A model generated the notes under the pieces. It saw only the letters and a program-made list of their open reading frames with translations. It was not told the DNA's origin and made no database searches. The translations under genes were made by a program, and so were the position numbers. This document shows positions 40,559-49,164 of a stretch of 64,000 bases of DNA, piece after piece (the first letter of the stretch is position 1; every line of letters begins with the position of its first letter). Origin of the DNA: Planctomycetota bacterium (GTDB lineage: Bacteria; Planctomycetota; UBA1135; GCA-002686595). The DNA is taken from positions 62,001-126,000 of the forward strand of contig JACKHS010000007.1 of the NCBI GenBank assembly GCA_020638875.1. The letters run 5' to 3'.

Positions 40559-41635
40559 TCAGGTCAGGTGCAGCAGCGGCAGCACCAGCTCCACGGCGAT
40601 CAGCAGGATGATGATCCACTCGAGCAGCTCGGAGCGGCGGTGGGCCGCCTGGTCGGCGAGGCTCTCGTAGACCGAGTGCAGCACCTCGAGCTTGCGCTGG
40701 ATCGAGCGGTCCCAGGCCTCGAAGTGGAAGCGCGCGGCGGCCGTGCGGTAGACCCGCGCCAGGTAGTCGTCGCCGAACAGCTTGAGCGCGTTGTCGATGC
40801 CCTCGTGCACCAGGGCGTCGTCGGCCTGGATGCTCGCGACGTGCTTGAGCTCGCGGCGCTGGGCGCCGAAGGCCTCGAACAGCCCGTGGTCGCGCGCCAG
40901 CAGCGTGTTGGCCTCCTCGATCTCGTCGAGCAGGCGCGCGTCGAGCACGTGGAGCTGCTGCAGCTCGACCGTGGCGAGCTCGAGCAGCAGCCGCTCGTCC
41001 TCCGTGGCGCTGCCGAGCAGGAACGCGGCCAGCCAGTCGACGAGCAGCAGCTCGTCGCGGCCGTAGGCCACCGGGCGCGCGAGCGCGTCCTCGACCTCCT
41101 GCGCGGAGAGCGGGCGGTTCTCGGCGCGCAGCAGGCGCGCGAGCTCGGAGCGCGACTCCTCGAGCAGCCGCCAGGGGTCGCCCTCGACCGCGCCGACCTG
41201 GAAGACGACGTAGTCCTCGACGTGCTGCGCGGCCTTGGGCCGGTCGAGCGCGTCGCCGAGCGCGGCGCGCACCTCGGCCGCGACCTCGCGCGAGCGCGTG
41301 ACGAGCTCCTGGTGGTCGTACAGCGCGGCGCTGAGCTCGGCGAGCGACTGCAGCGTCGCCTCGGCGAAGGGCAGCTCCCACGTGACGCACACGGCGCCGA
41401 GCTCGTACAGCGAGACCTCGACCGCCGCGACGGTCGCGTGACCGCCGACCTCGACCGCGGCCGTGCTCCAGCCGACGCGCAGCGGCGCCGAGAGCCCGGG
41501 GCCCTGCGGCGCGCGCAGCTTGTGCTCGAAGCTCGTGCGACGCGCGGCGGCGAGCAGCGTCTCGGCGCGCGCGAGGTCGATGCGGCGCGCGAGGTCGAGG
41601 CAGTAGAGGGCTCGACAGCGCCCTTGGAACAGCAT
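40559..41635 (-). CDS. RMD1/YagE (DUF155) family membrane protein
   Basis: 358 aa. The C-terminal end RSELLEWIIILLIAVELVLPLLHL is the DUF155 membrane tail, preceded by the typical helical pattern (ARLLDEIEEANTLLARDHGLFEAFGAQR). Eukaryotic relatives are mitochondrial proteins of the RMD1/Sif2 group; bacterial role unknown. Shares direction with the MFS gene upstream (52 bp), but its own TAGGCT box lies about 50 nt before the start. Confidence 0.85.
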   Translation of the reverse strand: MLFQGRCRALYCLDLARRIDLARAETLLAAARRTSFEHKLRAPQGPGLSAPLRVGWSTAAVEVGGHATVAAVEVSLYELGAVCVTWELPFAEATLQSLAELSAALYDHQELVTRSREVAAEVRAALGDALDRPKAAQHVEDYVVFQVGAVEGDPWRLLEESRSELARLLRAENRPLSAQEVEDALARPVAYGRDELLLVDWLAAFLLGSATEDERLLLELATVELQQLHVLDARLLDEIEEANTLLARDHGLFEAFGAQRRELKHVASIQADDALVHEGIDNALKLFGDDYLARVYRTAAARFHFEAWDRSIQRKLEVLHSVYESLADQAAHRRSELLEWIIILLIAVELVLPLLHLT

Positions 41636-41687
41636 GGGAGTGGGGGGAGTTCGGCGGTGAAGCGGGCGAGGACGCGCCAGCCTAACG

Positions 41688-43064
41688 TCACGCGTCGTCG
41701 GACTCCCGTCCCTCGGCCGGCAACGCGCGCAGACTGAGGCCGCCGGAGGGGCGCAGGCCGATCACGCGCCAGAGCACCTCGCGGCGTCCGGCGTGCGCGT
41801 GCTCGGGCAGCGTGCGCAGGAAGCGCGGCAACGCCAGCGCGACGGCGAGGCGGCCGATCGCGCTGAGCGCGAAGAGCACGCGCACCTCGGAGCCGACCGC
41901 CGTCGCGATCAAGCCGCCCAGCAGGCCGCCGGCGAGCTGCGCCGTGCCGTTGACCACGCTCTGCAGCGCGAAGACGTGCGCGCGCACGTTGCGGTAGCTG
42001 CCCTCGATCACGAGGCAGAACGCCGAGAGCTCGTAGCCGGCCCAAGACATGCCCGAGAGGCCCTGCGCGAGCAGCACCCAGCCCAGGCCCTTGGCCCAGA
42101 TCCACGGGACCGGGATCAGCGCGAGCAGCACGAAGTCGAGCTTGAGCACGGCGCGCGGCCCGAGCTGGTCGACCGCGCGGCCCCAGGCCGGCAGCAGCGC
42201 GACCTTCGCGACCACGATCCACACGCTGACGAGCGTGAACTCGAGGTAGCTGAAGCCCAGGTCGCCGAGCATGAACGGCGTGAAGTAGGGGCTCGCCAGG
42301 TAGACGACGAACTGGAGCGTCGCGACGAGGCGCAGGAAGCGCCAGACCTCCGCGCCGCGCGGCGTGACGAAGTAGCGCGCGACGCGGCGCGGGCTCGTCG
42401 GGCCGCGGTAGGGCGGCTCGTGGATCGCGGTGTGCAGCCCGATCGACGCCACGCGCGCCAGCGCCGCCAGACCGAAGACGAGCGCGAAGGCGAAGCTCGG
42501 CGCGGCCGTCGCGAGCGCGGCGCGCGGCTCGAGGTGGTGCAGCGTCGTGCCGCCGGCGAGGATGCCGAGGCACGTGACGGCGTAGATCACGCGGTTGCGC
42601 CGCGCGAAGTAGCGCCCGCGCTGCGCCGCCGGCACCAGCTCGCCCATCCACGAGGACCACGCCGTGCCGACGGCCTGACCGCTCGCGTTGTACAGGCTGG
42701 CCAGCACGATCAACGAGGCCGGACTGGACACGCCCGTCCGGTCGGCGGCGGCGATCGCGAGCAGCGCGAGCACCTGCGCGGCCGAGGCCGCGAGCACCAG
42801 CGGCTTGCGCGCGCCGAAGGCCCGCAGGAGCCGCAGCGCGACGAGCGGGCCCAGCGAGCCGAAGAACAGCGGCAGCGCGACGACCAGGCCCTGCTCCACG
42901 CGCGAGGCGCCCAGGCGCAGCGCGTCGGCGACGAAGTAGACCTCGCCGAGGCCCACCATCAGGGCGAAGCAGAGCCCCTCGTACACGGAGAGCCGCAGGC
43001 TCCGCTCGAGCGGAGCCCGCGGCGTGTCGGGGGCGGTGGAGGAGGCCACCGCGGGAGCGTTCAT
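41688..43064 (-). CDS. MFS transporter
   Basis: 458 aa with about 12 membrane helices. N-terminal half: YEGLCFALMVGLGEVYFVADAL, PLFFGSLGPLVALRLLRAF, AVGTAWSSWMGELVP with the loop RGRYFARRNRV (MFS motif A-like). It belongs to the MFS group often annotated only as major facilitator; the substrate is unknown. Separated from the SET-domain gene upstream by only 7 bp, so it belongs to the acidic-protein/SET operon and may be controlled by the divergent MarR. Confidence 0.88.
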   Translation of the reverse strand: MNAPAVASSTAPDTPRAPLERSLRLSVYEGLCFALMVGLGEVYFVADALRLGASRVEQGLVVALPLFFGSLGPLVALRLLRAFGARKPLVLAASAAQVLALLAIAAADRTGVSSPASLIVLASLYNASGQAVGTAWSSWMGELVPAAQRGRYFARRNRVIYAVTCLGILAGGTTLHHLEPRAALATAAPSFAFALVFGLAALARVASIGLHTAIHEPPYRGPTSPRRVARYFVTPRGAEVWRFLRLVATLQFVVYLASPYFTPFMLGDLGFSYLEFTLVSVWIVVAKVALLPAWGRAVDQLGPRAVLKLDFVLLALIPVPWIWAKGLGWVLLAQGLSGMSWAGYELSAFCLVIEGSYRNVRAHVFALQSVVNGTAQLAGGLLGGLIATAVGSEVRVLFALSAIGRLAVALALPRFLRTLPEHAHAGRREVLWRVIGLRPSGGLSLRALPAEGRESDDA

Positions 43065-43071
43065 CGTCGGC

Positions 43072-43641
43072 TCAGCTCGTTCGCGCGGTCGACAGGAGTC
43101 CGGCCAGCTCGGCGATGCGGGTCTCCAGGCCCTCGTGCAGGAACGCTTCGAGCGGCTGCGGCGTCTGCCGCACCAGCGGCAGGACCCCTTCGATGAGGGA
43201 CTCCCAGCGCTCCTGGTGGATCGGCATGTCTTCGCGGCGCACGACGCCGCGGCAGTTCGCGCTGCCGCAGCGACAGGTCAGCTCGTGAGCGAGGTTCAGC
43301 GTCCCGTAGTCGTCGGTGATCTGATCGCCGGGGTGGATGTCCCGCAGGGCGATCTCGATCTCGGTGCCCGGCAACGTCAGCGTCGAGGGGTCGCAGGAGT
43401 GGTTCATGTAGCGACCGAGGTCGCAGCACAGGATCTTGTCGCCCTGCTCGTTGGCGTAGGCGTACTTGTCCAGGTAGGCCGAGTAGGCCGGGCCGAGGCC
43501 GCTCAGCGCCGCGGTGTCGAACACCTGCTCCAGCCGGCACATCACCCAGGTGATGGTGCCCCGCGGGATGAAGCGCGTCGCGAACAGGCCGTGGCCGATC
43601 ACGGGGTCGACGAGCCGCAGCTCGACGTCGGGGTGGAGCAT
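43072..43641 (-). CDS. SET-domain lysine methyltransferase with post-SET zinc site
   Basis: 189 aa. SET motifs in order: GHGLFATRFIPRGT (residues 17-30), RYMNHSCDPSTL near 100 (the catalytic NHSCxP), then ITDDYGTLN, and a post-SET CRCGSANCRG (Cys-x-Cys-x4-Cys) which with the NHSC Cys would bind zinc. A full SET plus post-SET core is rare in bacteria. The enzyme should use SAM to methylate protein lysine. Its start is 3 nt after the stop of an 82-aa acidic protein that contains a single lysine, which makes that protein an obvious substrate candidate. Operon with an MFS transporter. Confidence 0.9.
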   Translation of the reverse strand: MLHPDVELRLVDPVIGHGLFATRFIPRGTITWVMCRLEQVFDTAALSGLGPAYSAYLDKYAYANEQGDKILCCDLGRYMNHSCDPSTLTLPGTEIEIALRDIHPGDQITDDYGTLNLAHELTCRCGSANCRGVVRREDMPIHQERWESLIEGVLPLVRQTPQPLEAFLHEGLETRIAELAGLLSTARTS

Positions 43642-43644
43642 GGG

Positions 43645-43893
43645 TCAGCTCGCGAGGCGCCGACGGGAGCGGCGGAAGGGGCTCGAGGCGACCGTGGTCA
43701 GGCGGAACGAGTCTTCGTCGTCCTCGTCCTCGTCGTCCTCATCGTCGTCGTCTTCCTCCTCTTCGTCCTCCCACTCGTCGTCGTCGTCCTCATCGTCGTC
43801 GTCGTCGTACTCCTCGATTTCCTCGTCGTCGTCTTCGTCCCAACGCTGCGTGGACGAGGCCTGGGGCTGGCGGAGGTACCTGCTCTTGATCAT
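43645..43893 (-). CDS. Small hyper-acidic protein encoded with a SET methyltransferase
   Basis: 82 aa: a basic/polar head (MIKSRYLRQPQASSTQRW), an almost unbroken Asp/Glu run at residues 19-61, and a basic tail (SFRLTTVASSPFRRSRRRLAS). Only one lysine, Lys3. The coding DNA is a GAC/GAG/GAA microsatellite; varied synonymous codons, a proper start and stop, and 3-nt spacing to the SET gene argue that it is expressed. Acidic tails of this kind mimic DNA or bind basic proteins. First gene of the operon opposite marR. Confidence 0.7.
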   Translation of the reverse strand: MIKSRYLRQPQASSTQRWDEDDDEEIEEYDDDDDEDDDDEWEDEEEEDDDDEDDEDEDDEDSFRLTTVASSPFRRSRRRLAS

Positions 43894-43984
43894 GTCGGAG
43901 GGTCAGGGGTCGGGGGGAGCGACGGGGCCGCCGAGGCCCGACAGAGGTCCGCTCCCCTGTCCGAGCGCCGAGCATCGACGGAAC

Positions 43985-44002
43985 TATCTTGATGTCAAGA
44001 CG
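43985..44002. promoter_or_regulatory. MarR-type operator in the divergent promoter region
   Basis: TATCTTGATGTCAAGACG holds a dyad TCTTGA-TG-TCAAGA (43987-44000) with 6-bp perfect arms. TATCTTGAnnTCAAGATA is a well-known shape for MarR-family operators. It sits 32 nt before the TACTCT box of marR (44034) and about 92 nt upstream of the acidic gene, suited to control both units. Confidence 0.75.
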
Positions 44003-44033
44003 AAAAATCCGGGGCGGGGCGAGGGCGCGGCGC

Positions 44034-44039
44034 TACTCT
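44034..44039 (+). promoter_or_regulatory. -10 box TACTCT 7 nt before the marR GTG
   Basis: TACTCT, seven nt, GTG at 44047. Same short spacing as the other leaderless candidates. The operator at 43987-44000 would overlap the -35 flank. Confidence 0.5.
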
Positions 44040-44046
44040 CCGGCGC

Positions 44047-44580
44047 GTGGCGCGACGCGAGCCGACCGAACCCCGCGACGGGGTGCAGGAGATGCTGCAA
44101 CAGTGGCGCGTCGAGCGCCCCGACCTCGACAGCTCGGGCTTGGCGGTGGTGCTGCGCGTCGGCGTCCTCGCGGGCGTCTTCGGCGAACGGCTCAAGCGCA
44201 TCCTCGCGCCGGCGGGCCTCGCGCCGTGGGAGTACGACGTGCTCTCCGCGCTGCGCCGCGCGTCCGCGCGCGAGGGCGTCTCGCCGGGCGAGCTGTGCCG
44301 CTCGGCGCAGCTCACCTCGGGCGCGATGACGCACCGCCTCGACCGGCTGGAGGAGCGCGGCCTGGTGCGCCGCCGCGCCGCGCCGCGCGACGGTCGCGGC
44401 GTGCGCGTGCGCCTGACGCCGCGCGGCCGGCAGCTCGTCGACTCGATCCTCGGCGCGCGCATGGCCGACGCCGGCGACTCGCTCGGCGCGCTCTCGCGCC
44501 GGGACGCGCGCGAGCTCACGCGGCTCCTGCGCGCCCTGTGCGGCGGGCTCGAGGAGCCCGCGGCGGCCGAGACGCCCTGA
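44047..44580 (+). CDS. MarR-family transcriptional regulator
   Basis: 177 aa. Winged helix: WEYDVLSALRRASAREGVSPGELCRSAQLTSGAMTHRLDRLEERGLVRRRAAPRDGRGVRVRLTPRG, with the MarR wing DGRGVRV. Regulates from the dyad upstream, likely repressing itself and the divergent acidic-protein/SET/MFS operon until a ligand binds. MarR-MFS pairs usually handle toxic small molecules. GTG start without Shine-Dalgarno. Confidence 0.92.
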   Translation: MARREPTEPRDGVQEMLQQWRVERPDLDSSGLAVVLRVGVLAGVFGERLKRILAPAGLAPWEYDVLSALRRASAREGVSPGELCRSAQLTSGAMTHRLDRLEERGLVRRRAAPRDGRGVRVRLTPRGRQLVDSILGARMADAGDSLGALSRRDARELTRLLRALCGGLEEPAAAETP

Positions 44581-44592
44581 GGCGCGCGCCGC

Positions 44593-46077
44593 TCAGAAGC
44601 CCAGCGTGCGCTGCGCCGCGCCCCAGGTCGCCAGGTACTCGTTCAGGCGCAGCTTGCGGCGCGTGTTGTCGCTGCTCATGTAGCGCACCTTGCCGAAGAT
44701 CGCCCGCTCCGGCCCCCACGCGCGGTCGAAGCGCCCGAGCACCCAGGCGATGCCGCTGTAGGAGTTGGGGTCGCGGCCGTCGAGCGCGTACTTGTTGTTG
44801 AGCTCGATCATCGTCGCGAGCGCCTCGCGCGGGCTCGCGCTCCAGTGCAGGATCTTCTTGCCCCAGAGCATGCGCAGGTAGTTGTGCATGCGCCCGCTCT
44901 GCACGAGCTCGCGCTGCGCCGCGTTCCACAGCTCGTCGTGCGTGCGCGCGGCCTCGAAGTCGGCCGCCGTGTAGACGTGCGGGCGCGGGTCGGCGGCGTG
45001 CTCCTCGAGCGTCTCGCGCGCCCAGGGCGGCAGCGACTCGTAGCGGTCGTAGTCGTCGCGCTTCGCGCAGAAGTGCTGGCCGAGCTCGCGCCAGGTGACG
45101 AGCTCGTCGAGGAAGGCCTCGGTCGAGGGCGCGAGGCCCCACCAGCCGGCCTTCGCGCCGCTCGTCGTGCCGCCCGTGCGCGCCGGCGTCCAGCCCTCGG
45201 GTGCGGTCACCGCGGCGAGCACCTCGTGCGCGGAGACGTGGCCGAAGTGCAGCCACGGCGAGAGGCCGCTCGACACGTCGCGGTCGGGGTGGCTGCGCTC
45301 CTCGCCGTAGGCCGCCAACCGACCGGCCACGAAGTCGCGCAGCGCGGCACGCGCGGCGTCCTGCCCGCCGACGAGGTCGACCGGCTCGACGGCGTGGTCG
45401 AGGTCGAGCCGCGCCAGCGCGTCGCCGCCGCGCGCGAGGAGCTCGGGCGCGGCGCGCGGCCAGCGCCGCAAGGGCTCGAGCGCGAGCCCGCGCACCGGCG
45501 GCAGCGGCGCGGCCAGCGGGTCGGCGAGCGGCGGCGCCGCGAGGTGCGGGCGCAGGTTCCGCTGCAGGAAGCGGCGCAGGTCGACGGCGCGCGCGAAGAC
45601 GCGCTCGGTCGCGGCGAGCGGCAGCAGGCCGCACGAGTCGACGCTCTCCAGTCGGGCGGCGAGCCGCGGCGCGACCGCGCGCAGCATGCGCTCCTGGAAG
45701 AAGCCCGGCGCCTCGTCGGTGACGACCGCGCAGGCCTCGCGCGCCAGCGCCTCGACGAAGCCGCGTCCGGCGCCGCGCTCCAGCTCGACCCACGGGTGGT
45801 AGAGCACGTCCTCGTCGGCCAGCGCCGCCGCGTTCGCGGCCATGCCGTCGAGCACGAAGCGATGGTGCCGCGCGCTGGCCCAGGGGTAGTCGAGCCGCAG
45901 CGCTTCGAGCACCACCAGCGGCCGGCCCAGCTCGCGCGCGAGCTCGGCGGCGCGCTGCAGGCCGTAGTTCCAGCCCGTGCGGCGCGCGGCGATCATCCAG
46001 TACAGCACGAAGCGCCCGGCGGGGCGCACCGCGTGCTCGTTGCGCGCGCGCAGGCGGACGGCGGGGACGGCGCTCAT
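44593..46077 (-). CDS. phrB: Class II CPD photolyase
   Basis: 494 aa. N-terminal Rossmann domain (FVLYWMIAARRTGWNYGLQRAAELARELGRPLVVLEAL) and FAD-binding C-terminus with class II signatures (SGLSPWLHFGHVSAHEVL, SGRMHNYLRMLWGKKILHWS, NSYSGIAWVLGRFDRAW). Repairs cyclobutane pyrimidine dimers in blue light. Last gene of a four-gene operon; its start overlaps the stop of the RudS-like gene by 4 nt. The operon begins with the GCATCC-N16-CGAAG promoter at 49138-49164. Confidence 0.95.
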   Translation of the reverse strand: MSAVPAVRLRARNEHAVRPAGRFVLYWMIAARRTGWNYGLQRAAELARELGRPLVVLEALRLDYPWASARHHRFVLDGMAANAAALADEDVLYHPWVELERGAGRGFVEALAREACAVVTDEAPGFFQERMLRAVAPRLAARLESVDSCGLLPLAATERVFARAVDLRRFLQRNLRPHLAAPPLADPLAAPLPPVRGLALEPLRRWPRAAPELLARGGDALARLDLDHAVEPVDLVGGQDAARAALRDFVAGRLAAYGEERSHPDRDVSSGLSPWLHFGHVSAHEVLAAVTAPEGWTPARTGGTTSGAKAGWWGLAPSTEAFLDELVTWRELGQHFCAKRDDYDRYESLPPWARETLEEHAADPRPHVYTAADFEAARTHDELWNAAQRELVQSGRMHNYLRMLWGKKILHWSASPREALATMIELNNKYALDGRDPNSYSGIAWVLGRFDRAWGPERAIFGKVRYMSSDNTRRKLRLNEYLATWGAAQRTLGF

Positions 46078-47072
46078 GCGTGGTTGCGGAGCATCAGCTC
46101 CTTGGGGTGGGGGTCGAAGTAGAGCTGACCTTGCAGGTACTCGACGCCGTGGCGCCGCACGAGGTAGCGCAGCACGGTCAGCGGCACGATCAGCGGCAAG
46201 AGCCCGGCGTGGTAGTCCTCGATGCAGGTGAGCACCTCCTGCTTCTCCGCCGGATCGAGCAGGCGCTTGAGGTGCCCGAGCGCGTGCTGCATCACGTTGA
46301 CGTGGCGCTTGCGCGTCGCGTTCTTGCTCATCGCGGCCTGGAACTCGGCCTCGTACGCGCCGAACAGCTCCTCGTCCGGGAGCTGACCGGCGCTGCCCAC
46401 CAGCCGCCCGAGGCGCCGGTAGCCGGCCTCGTCGTGCGCGAGCAGCAGCAGCTTGTGCGCACCGTGGAACTCGATCAGCGCGCGCCGCGAGAGCCCACGC
46501 GCGACGAGCGTGCGCCAGCGGTTGCGGCAGAAGGCGCGCTCGACGAAGCGCTCGCGCAGCCCCGCGTCGTTGAGGCGGCCCTCCTCCTCGACCGGCAGCG
46601 CCGGCCAGCGCTCGCGCAGTGCGCGCGCGAAGACGCCGGACTCGTTGCGCCCCGCCGGCATGCCCGCGCGGTAGACCTTGATGCGCTCCAGGCCGCACGA
46701 GGGCGAGCCGCGCTTCAGCACGAAGCCGTCGAGGTCGAGCGCGCGCAGCGCCTCGATGCGCCGCGCCGACCACTCCGCGAGCACGTCCGTCAGGTCGGCG
46801 CCCGTCGCCGGCTGCACCAGGCGCGTCCCCGCGCCCTCGTCGACCAGCCGCAGCGTGGCACGCGGCGTGCCGAGCCCGGCCTCGACCTCGGGGCACACCG
46901 GCACGAGCTCGAACCAGCGCCCGAGCACGTCGGTCACGTAGCGGTCGCGCGCGTGCCCGCCGTCGTAGCGCACCTCGTCGCCGAGCAGGCACTGCGACAC
47001 GCCCAGGCGCAGCGGCCGCTCGTCGGCGTGCCAGTGGCTCCAGCTCCCCAGCTCGATCGGTGCGGCCTTCAT
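46074..47072 (-). CDS. RudS-like TudS (DUF523)-DUF1722 fusion, tRNA 4-thiouridine desulfidase
   Basis: 332 aa. Residues about 20-165 are DUF523/TudS with the three cysteines that bind its Fe-S cluster: SQCLLG (Cys28), PVCPEVE (Cys60) and GSPSCG (near 125). Residues about 190-330 are DUF1722/YbgA (LLLLAHDEAGYRRLGRL, ELMLRN). This fusion has been described as RudS, which removes sulfur from 4-thiouridine in tRNA, a near-UV chromophore. It lies directly before the photolyase, like ybgA-phr in E. coli, consistent with photoprotection. Confidence 0.9.
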   Translation of the reverse strand: MKAAPIELGSWSHWHADERPLRLGVSQCLLGDEVRYDGGHARDRYVTDVLGRWFELVPVCPEVEAGLGTPRATLRLVDEGAGTRLVQPATGADLTDVLAEWSARRIEALRALDLDGFVLKRGSPSCGLERIKVYRAGMPAGRNESGVFARALRERWPALPVEEEGRLNDAGLRERFVERAFCRNRWRTLVARGLSRRALIEFHGAHKLLLLAHDEAGYRRLGRLVGSAGQLPDEELFGAYEAEFQAAMSKNATRKRHVNVMQHALGHLKRLLDPAEKQEVLTCIEDYHAGLLPLIVPLTVLRYLVRRHGVEYLQGQLYFDPHPKELMLRNHA

Positions 47073-47082
47073 CGCGTGCTCC

Positions 47083-48101
47083 TCACTCGCGCGCCCCCAG
47101 CACCGCGAAGTCCGTCAGCGCGCGGTCGCCCAGCGCCGCGTCGTCGGCCGCGCCCGCGAACGCCTCGGCCTTGCGGCGCAGGTTCCCCAGGCTCGAGCGC
47201 AGCGCCTCGGCGCGGTGCTTCGACTCGTCCGGCACGCCGTCGAGGTCGAAGCCGAAGTGGCGCACGAGCAGCCACGCGACGCGCGCGCCGGCGCTGTCGC
47301 GCACCGGCAGGAACACGTCGCGCCCGGCCAACCAGTGGAAGTCGTCGCTGGTCGAGTAGATGTCCGTGCGCGCCGTGCCGTCGGCCGCCCAGCGGTTGAG
47401 GATGCGCAGCTCGCAGTCGTAGTGCGTGAACGGGAACGGCAGGTTGCAGCGGAACTCGATCGCCAGCGTCGAGAACGGTCGGCCGGCGGCGTCGGTGCCG
47501 CGGCGGTAGCGGTCCGCGAGCGGGCGGATGAACTCGTAGTCGGCGCCCGTGTGCGCGGGGTAGGTGCGGTAGTCGTTCTCCACGGCCTTGATCGCCGAGA
47601 GCTCGGCGCGCACCAGCGTAGCGCCCTGCTCGAGCCGCGGCGTCACGTCGAGTCCGTTCCATGGCGCGCCGTCGGCCGCGCCCAGCACCCACGGCTCGGC
47701 GAGCAGCAGGCCGTCGGCCGGCGTGTCGCGCGCGGGGCTCCAGTCGTCGGCGAAGAGCTCGTCGTCGAGCAGCAGCGCGCGCTCGTCGTCGGGGCGCGAG
47801 GCTAGGGCCGGCGGCGCGCCGCGCAGCCGCCGCGCGAGCCACAGGCGCCGCGCGCCGCCGAGCGCTCGGACGCCTCGCGCACGAGGTCGCCGAAGCACAG
47901 CGGCGCGCCGTCGGCGTCCTCGCCGGCGAGCGCGACGAGCTCGCGCAGCTCGGCCAGCAGGTCGCGGCCCGCGCGCGCGCGCTCGGGCAGGATCCACGCG
48001 CGGTCGAAGGCCTCGCGGTCGAGCGCCTCCCAGGCGAGCGGGCGCGGCGGCACCTCGAACGACGCGCCGCCCGCGGCGAGCCCCATCAGCAGCGCCAGCA
48101 T
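47083..48101 (-). CDS. Secreted protein of unknown function, broken by one frameshift
   Basis: Starts MLALLMGLAAGGASF (signal-like), then FEVPPRPLAWEALDREAFDRAWILPERARAG. The frame shifts at about 47855: ...SA, two leftover bases, then ARRLWLARRLRG in the next frame to the stop at 47083, so one base is missing in a GGCGGCGCGCGG run. Restored length about 339 aa. Mature part: NDYRTYPAHTGADYEFIRPLADRYRRG, FSTLAIEFRCNLPFPFTHYDCELRIL. No family recognised. Its ATG overlaps the stop of the hydrolase gene (TGATG) and the RudS gene follows 10 bp on, so it belongs to the photolyase operon. Confidence 0.65.
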
Positions 48102-49129
48102 CAGCGCGCCGCCTCCACGTCGGCCCAGAAGCGCTCGAGCGCGCGCGCGACGCGCACCGGCCGCTCTTCCTGCGGATAGTGACCCGTGCGCTCCAGGAGC
48201 TCGACGCGCGCGTCCGGCAGAGCCGCCGCGAAGCCCCGCGCGTACGTCTCGGGGGGATAGGCGACGTCGTCGGCGCCCCACAGGAGCAGCACGGGTCGAG
48301 CGAGGCGGGCGAGCTCGGCCTGGCGCGTCCCGTTCTCGTCGCGCGCGAGGGCGATCATCGTCCGCCAGTTGGTCTCGTTGCGGCACACGAGGTAGACCTC
48401 CTCGACGCGGTCGGGCGGGAGCTCGCCCTGGTAGTGCGGCGCGAGCGCGGCGGTGATGCGCGCGCGCGAGTTCAGCAGCCAGCCGAAGCCGGCCAGCGGG
48501 TTCGCGCGCATGACGCGCTCCTCGTCGAGCCAGTCCTCGTCGCGGCGCTCGAGCCCCGACGCGTTCATCAGCGTCACGCTCGTCACGAGCTCGGGCGCGT
48601 CGAGCGCCGCGCGCCAGACGAACTCGCCGCCGTAGGACTGTCCGACCAGGTGCGCCCGCTCGAGCCCCAGCGCGCGCAGCGACGCGACGACGTAGCGCGC
48701 GCAGGCGTCGAAGCTCTCGGCGACCGGGCCGGGCTCGACGCCGTGGCCGAGCACCTCGAGCGCGTAGACCTCGCGCCGCGGATCGAGGCCGGGTTCCCCG
48801 TCCGCGCCGCTCAGCAACGCGCTCCAGGTGTACAGGGTCGCAGGCGTGCCGTGCACCAGCACGACCGGGCGCAGCGCGGGGTCGGCCGCGCCGGCGCGGT
48901 GCAGCCAGGTGAGCTCGAGGTCGCGCGGGCCGGCGCCGAGGTCGACGCGCAGCGCGCGGCGCTCGAGCGGGCCGATGCCGGCGTTCTTGGGCAGCGCCGC
49001 CAGGCGCGCGGCGAGCGCGTCCTTGGGCAGCGAGCCGCAGCCGCCGGCCAGGTACAGCGCTCCGCCGACCGCGGCCAGGAGCAGCCCGCGCAGCGCGCGG
49101 CGGGCGGGCGTCGTACGGGTCCCTCGCAT
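48101..49129 (-). CDS. Membrane-anchored alpha/beta hydrolase
   Basis: 342 aa. N-terminal anchor with lipobox-like GGC (Cys31). Alpha/beta-hydrolase core: VVLVHGTPATLYTWS (oxyanion HG), HLVGQSYGGEFVWRA (nucleophile Ser in GQSYGG), VLLLWGADDVAYPPE (Asp) and ERTGHYPQEERP (His). Substrate unknown; a lipid or ester is likely given the island. First gene of the photolyase operon: the start is 8 nt behind the CGAAG of the shared ECF promoter. Confidence 0.88.
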   Translation of the reverse strand: MRGTRTTPARRALRGLLLAAVGGALYLAGGCGSLPKDALAARLAALPKNAGIGPLERRALRVDLGAGPRDLELTWLHRAGAADPALRPVVLVHGTPATLYTWSALLSGADGEPGLDPRREVYALEVLGHGVEPGPVAESFDACARYVVASLRALGLERAHLVGQSYGGEFVWRAALDAPELVTSVTLMNASGLERRDEDWLDEERVMRANPLAGFGWLLNSRARITAALAPHYQGELPPDRVEEVYLVCRNETNWRTMIALARDENGTRQAELARLARPVLLLWGADDVAYPPETYARGFAAALPDARVELLERTGHYPQEERPVRVARALERFWADVEAAR

Positions 49130-49137
49130 GCAGCGGC

Positions 49138-49164
49138 CTTCGCGCCGCAGCGGGGCGCGGATGC
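49138..49164 (-). promoter_or_regulatory. ECF-type promoter of the photolyase operon
   Basis: On the minus strand: GCATCC (49164-49159), 16-bp spacer, CGAAG (49142-49138), then 8 nt to the ATG at 49129. Identical -35, spacer length and -10 occur in front of the lipid operon (49194) and the sigma-factor operon (62433). Confidence 0.75.

Noticed and set aside
43690..43860. Asp/Glu codon run as a mere microsatellite, and the plus-strand Ser-rich ORF over it
   Set aside because: The plus-strand poly-Ser reading is the shadow. The minus frame has mixed GAC/GAG/GAA codons and is tightly coupled to the SET gene, so I kept it as a gene.
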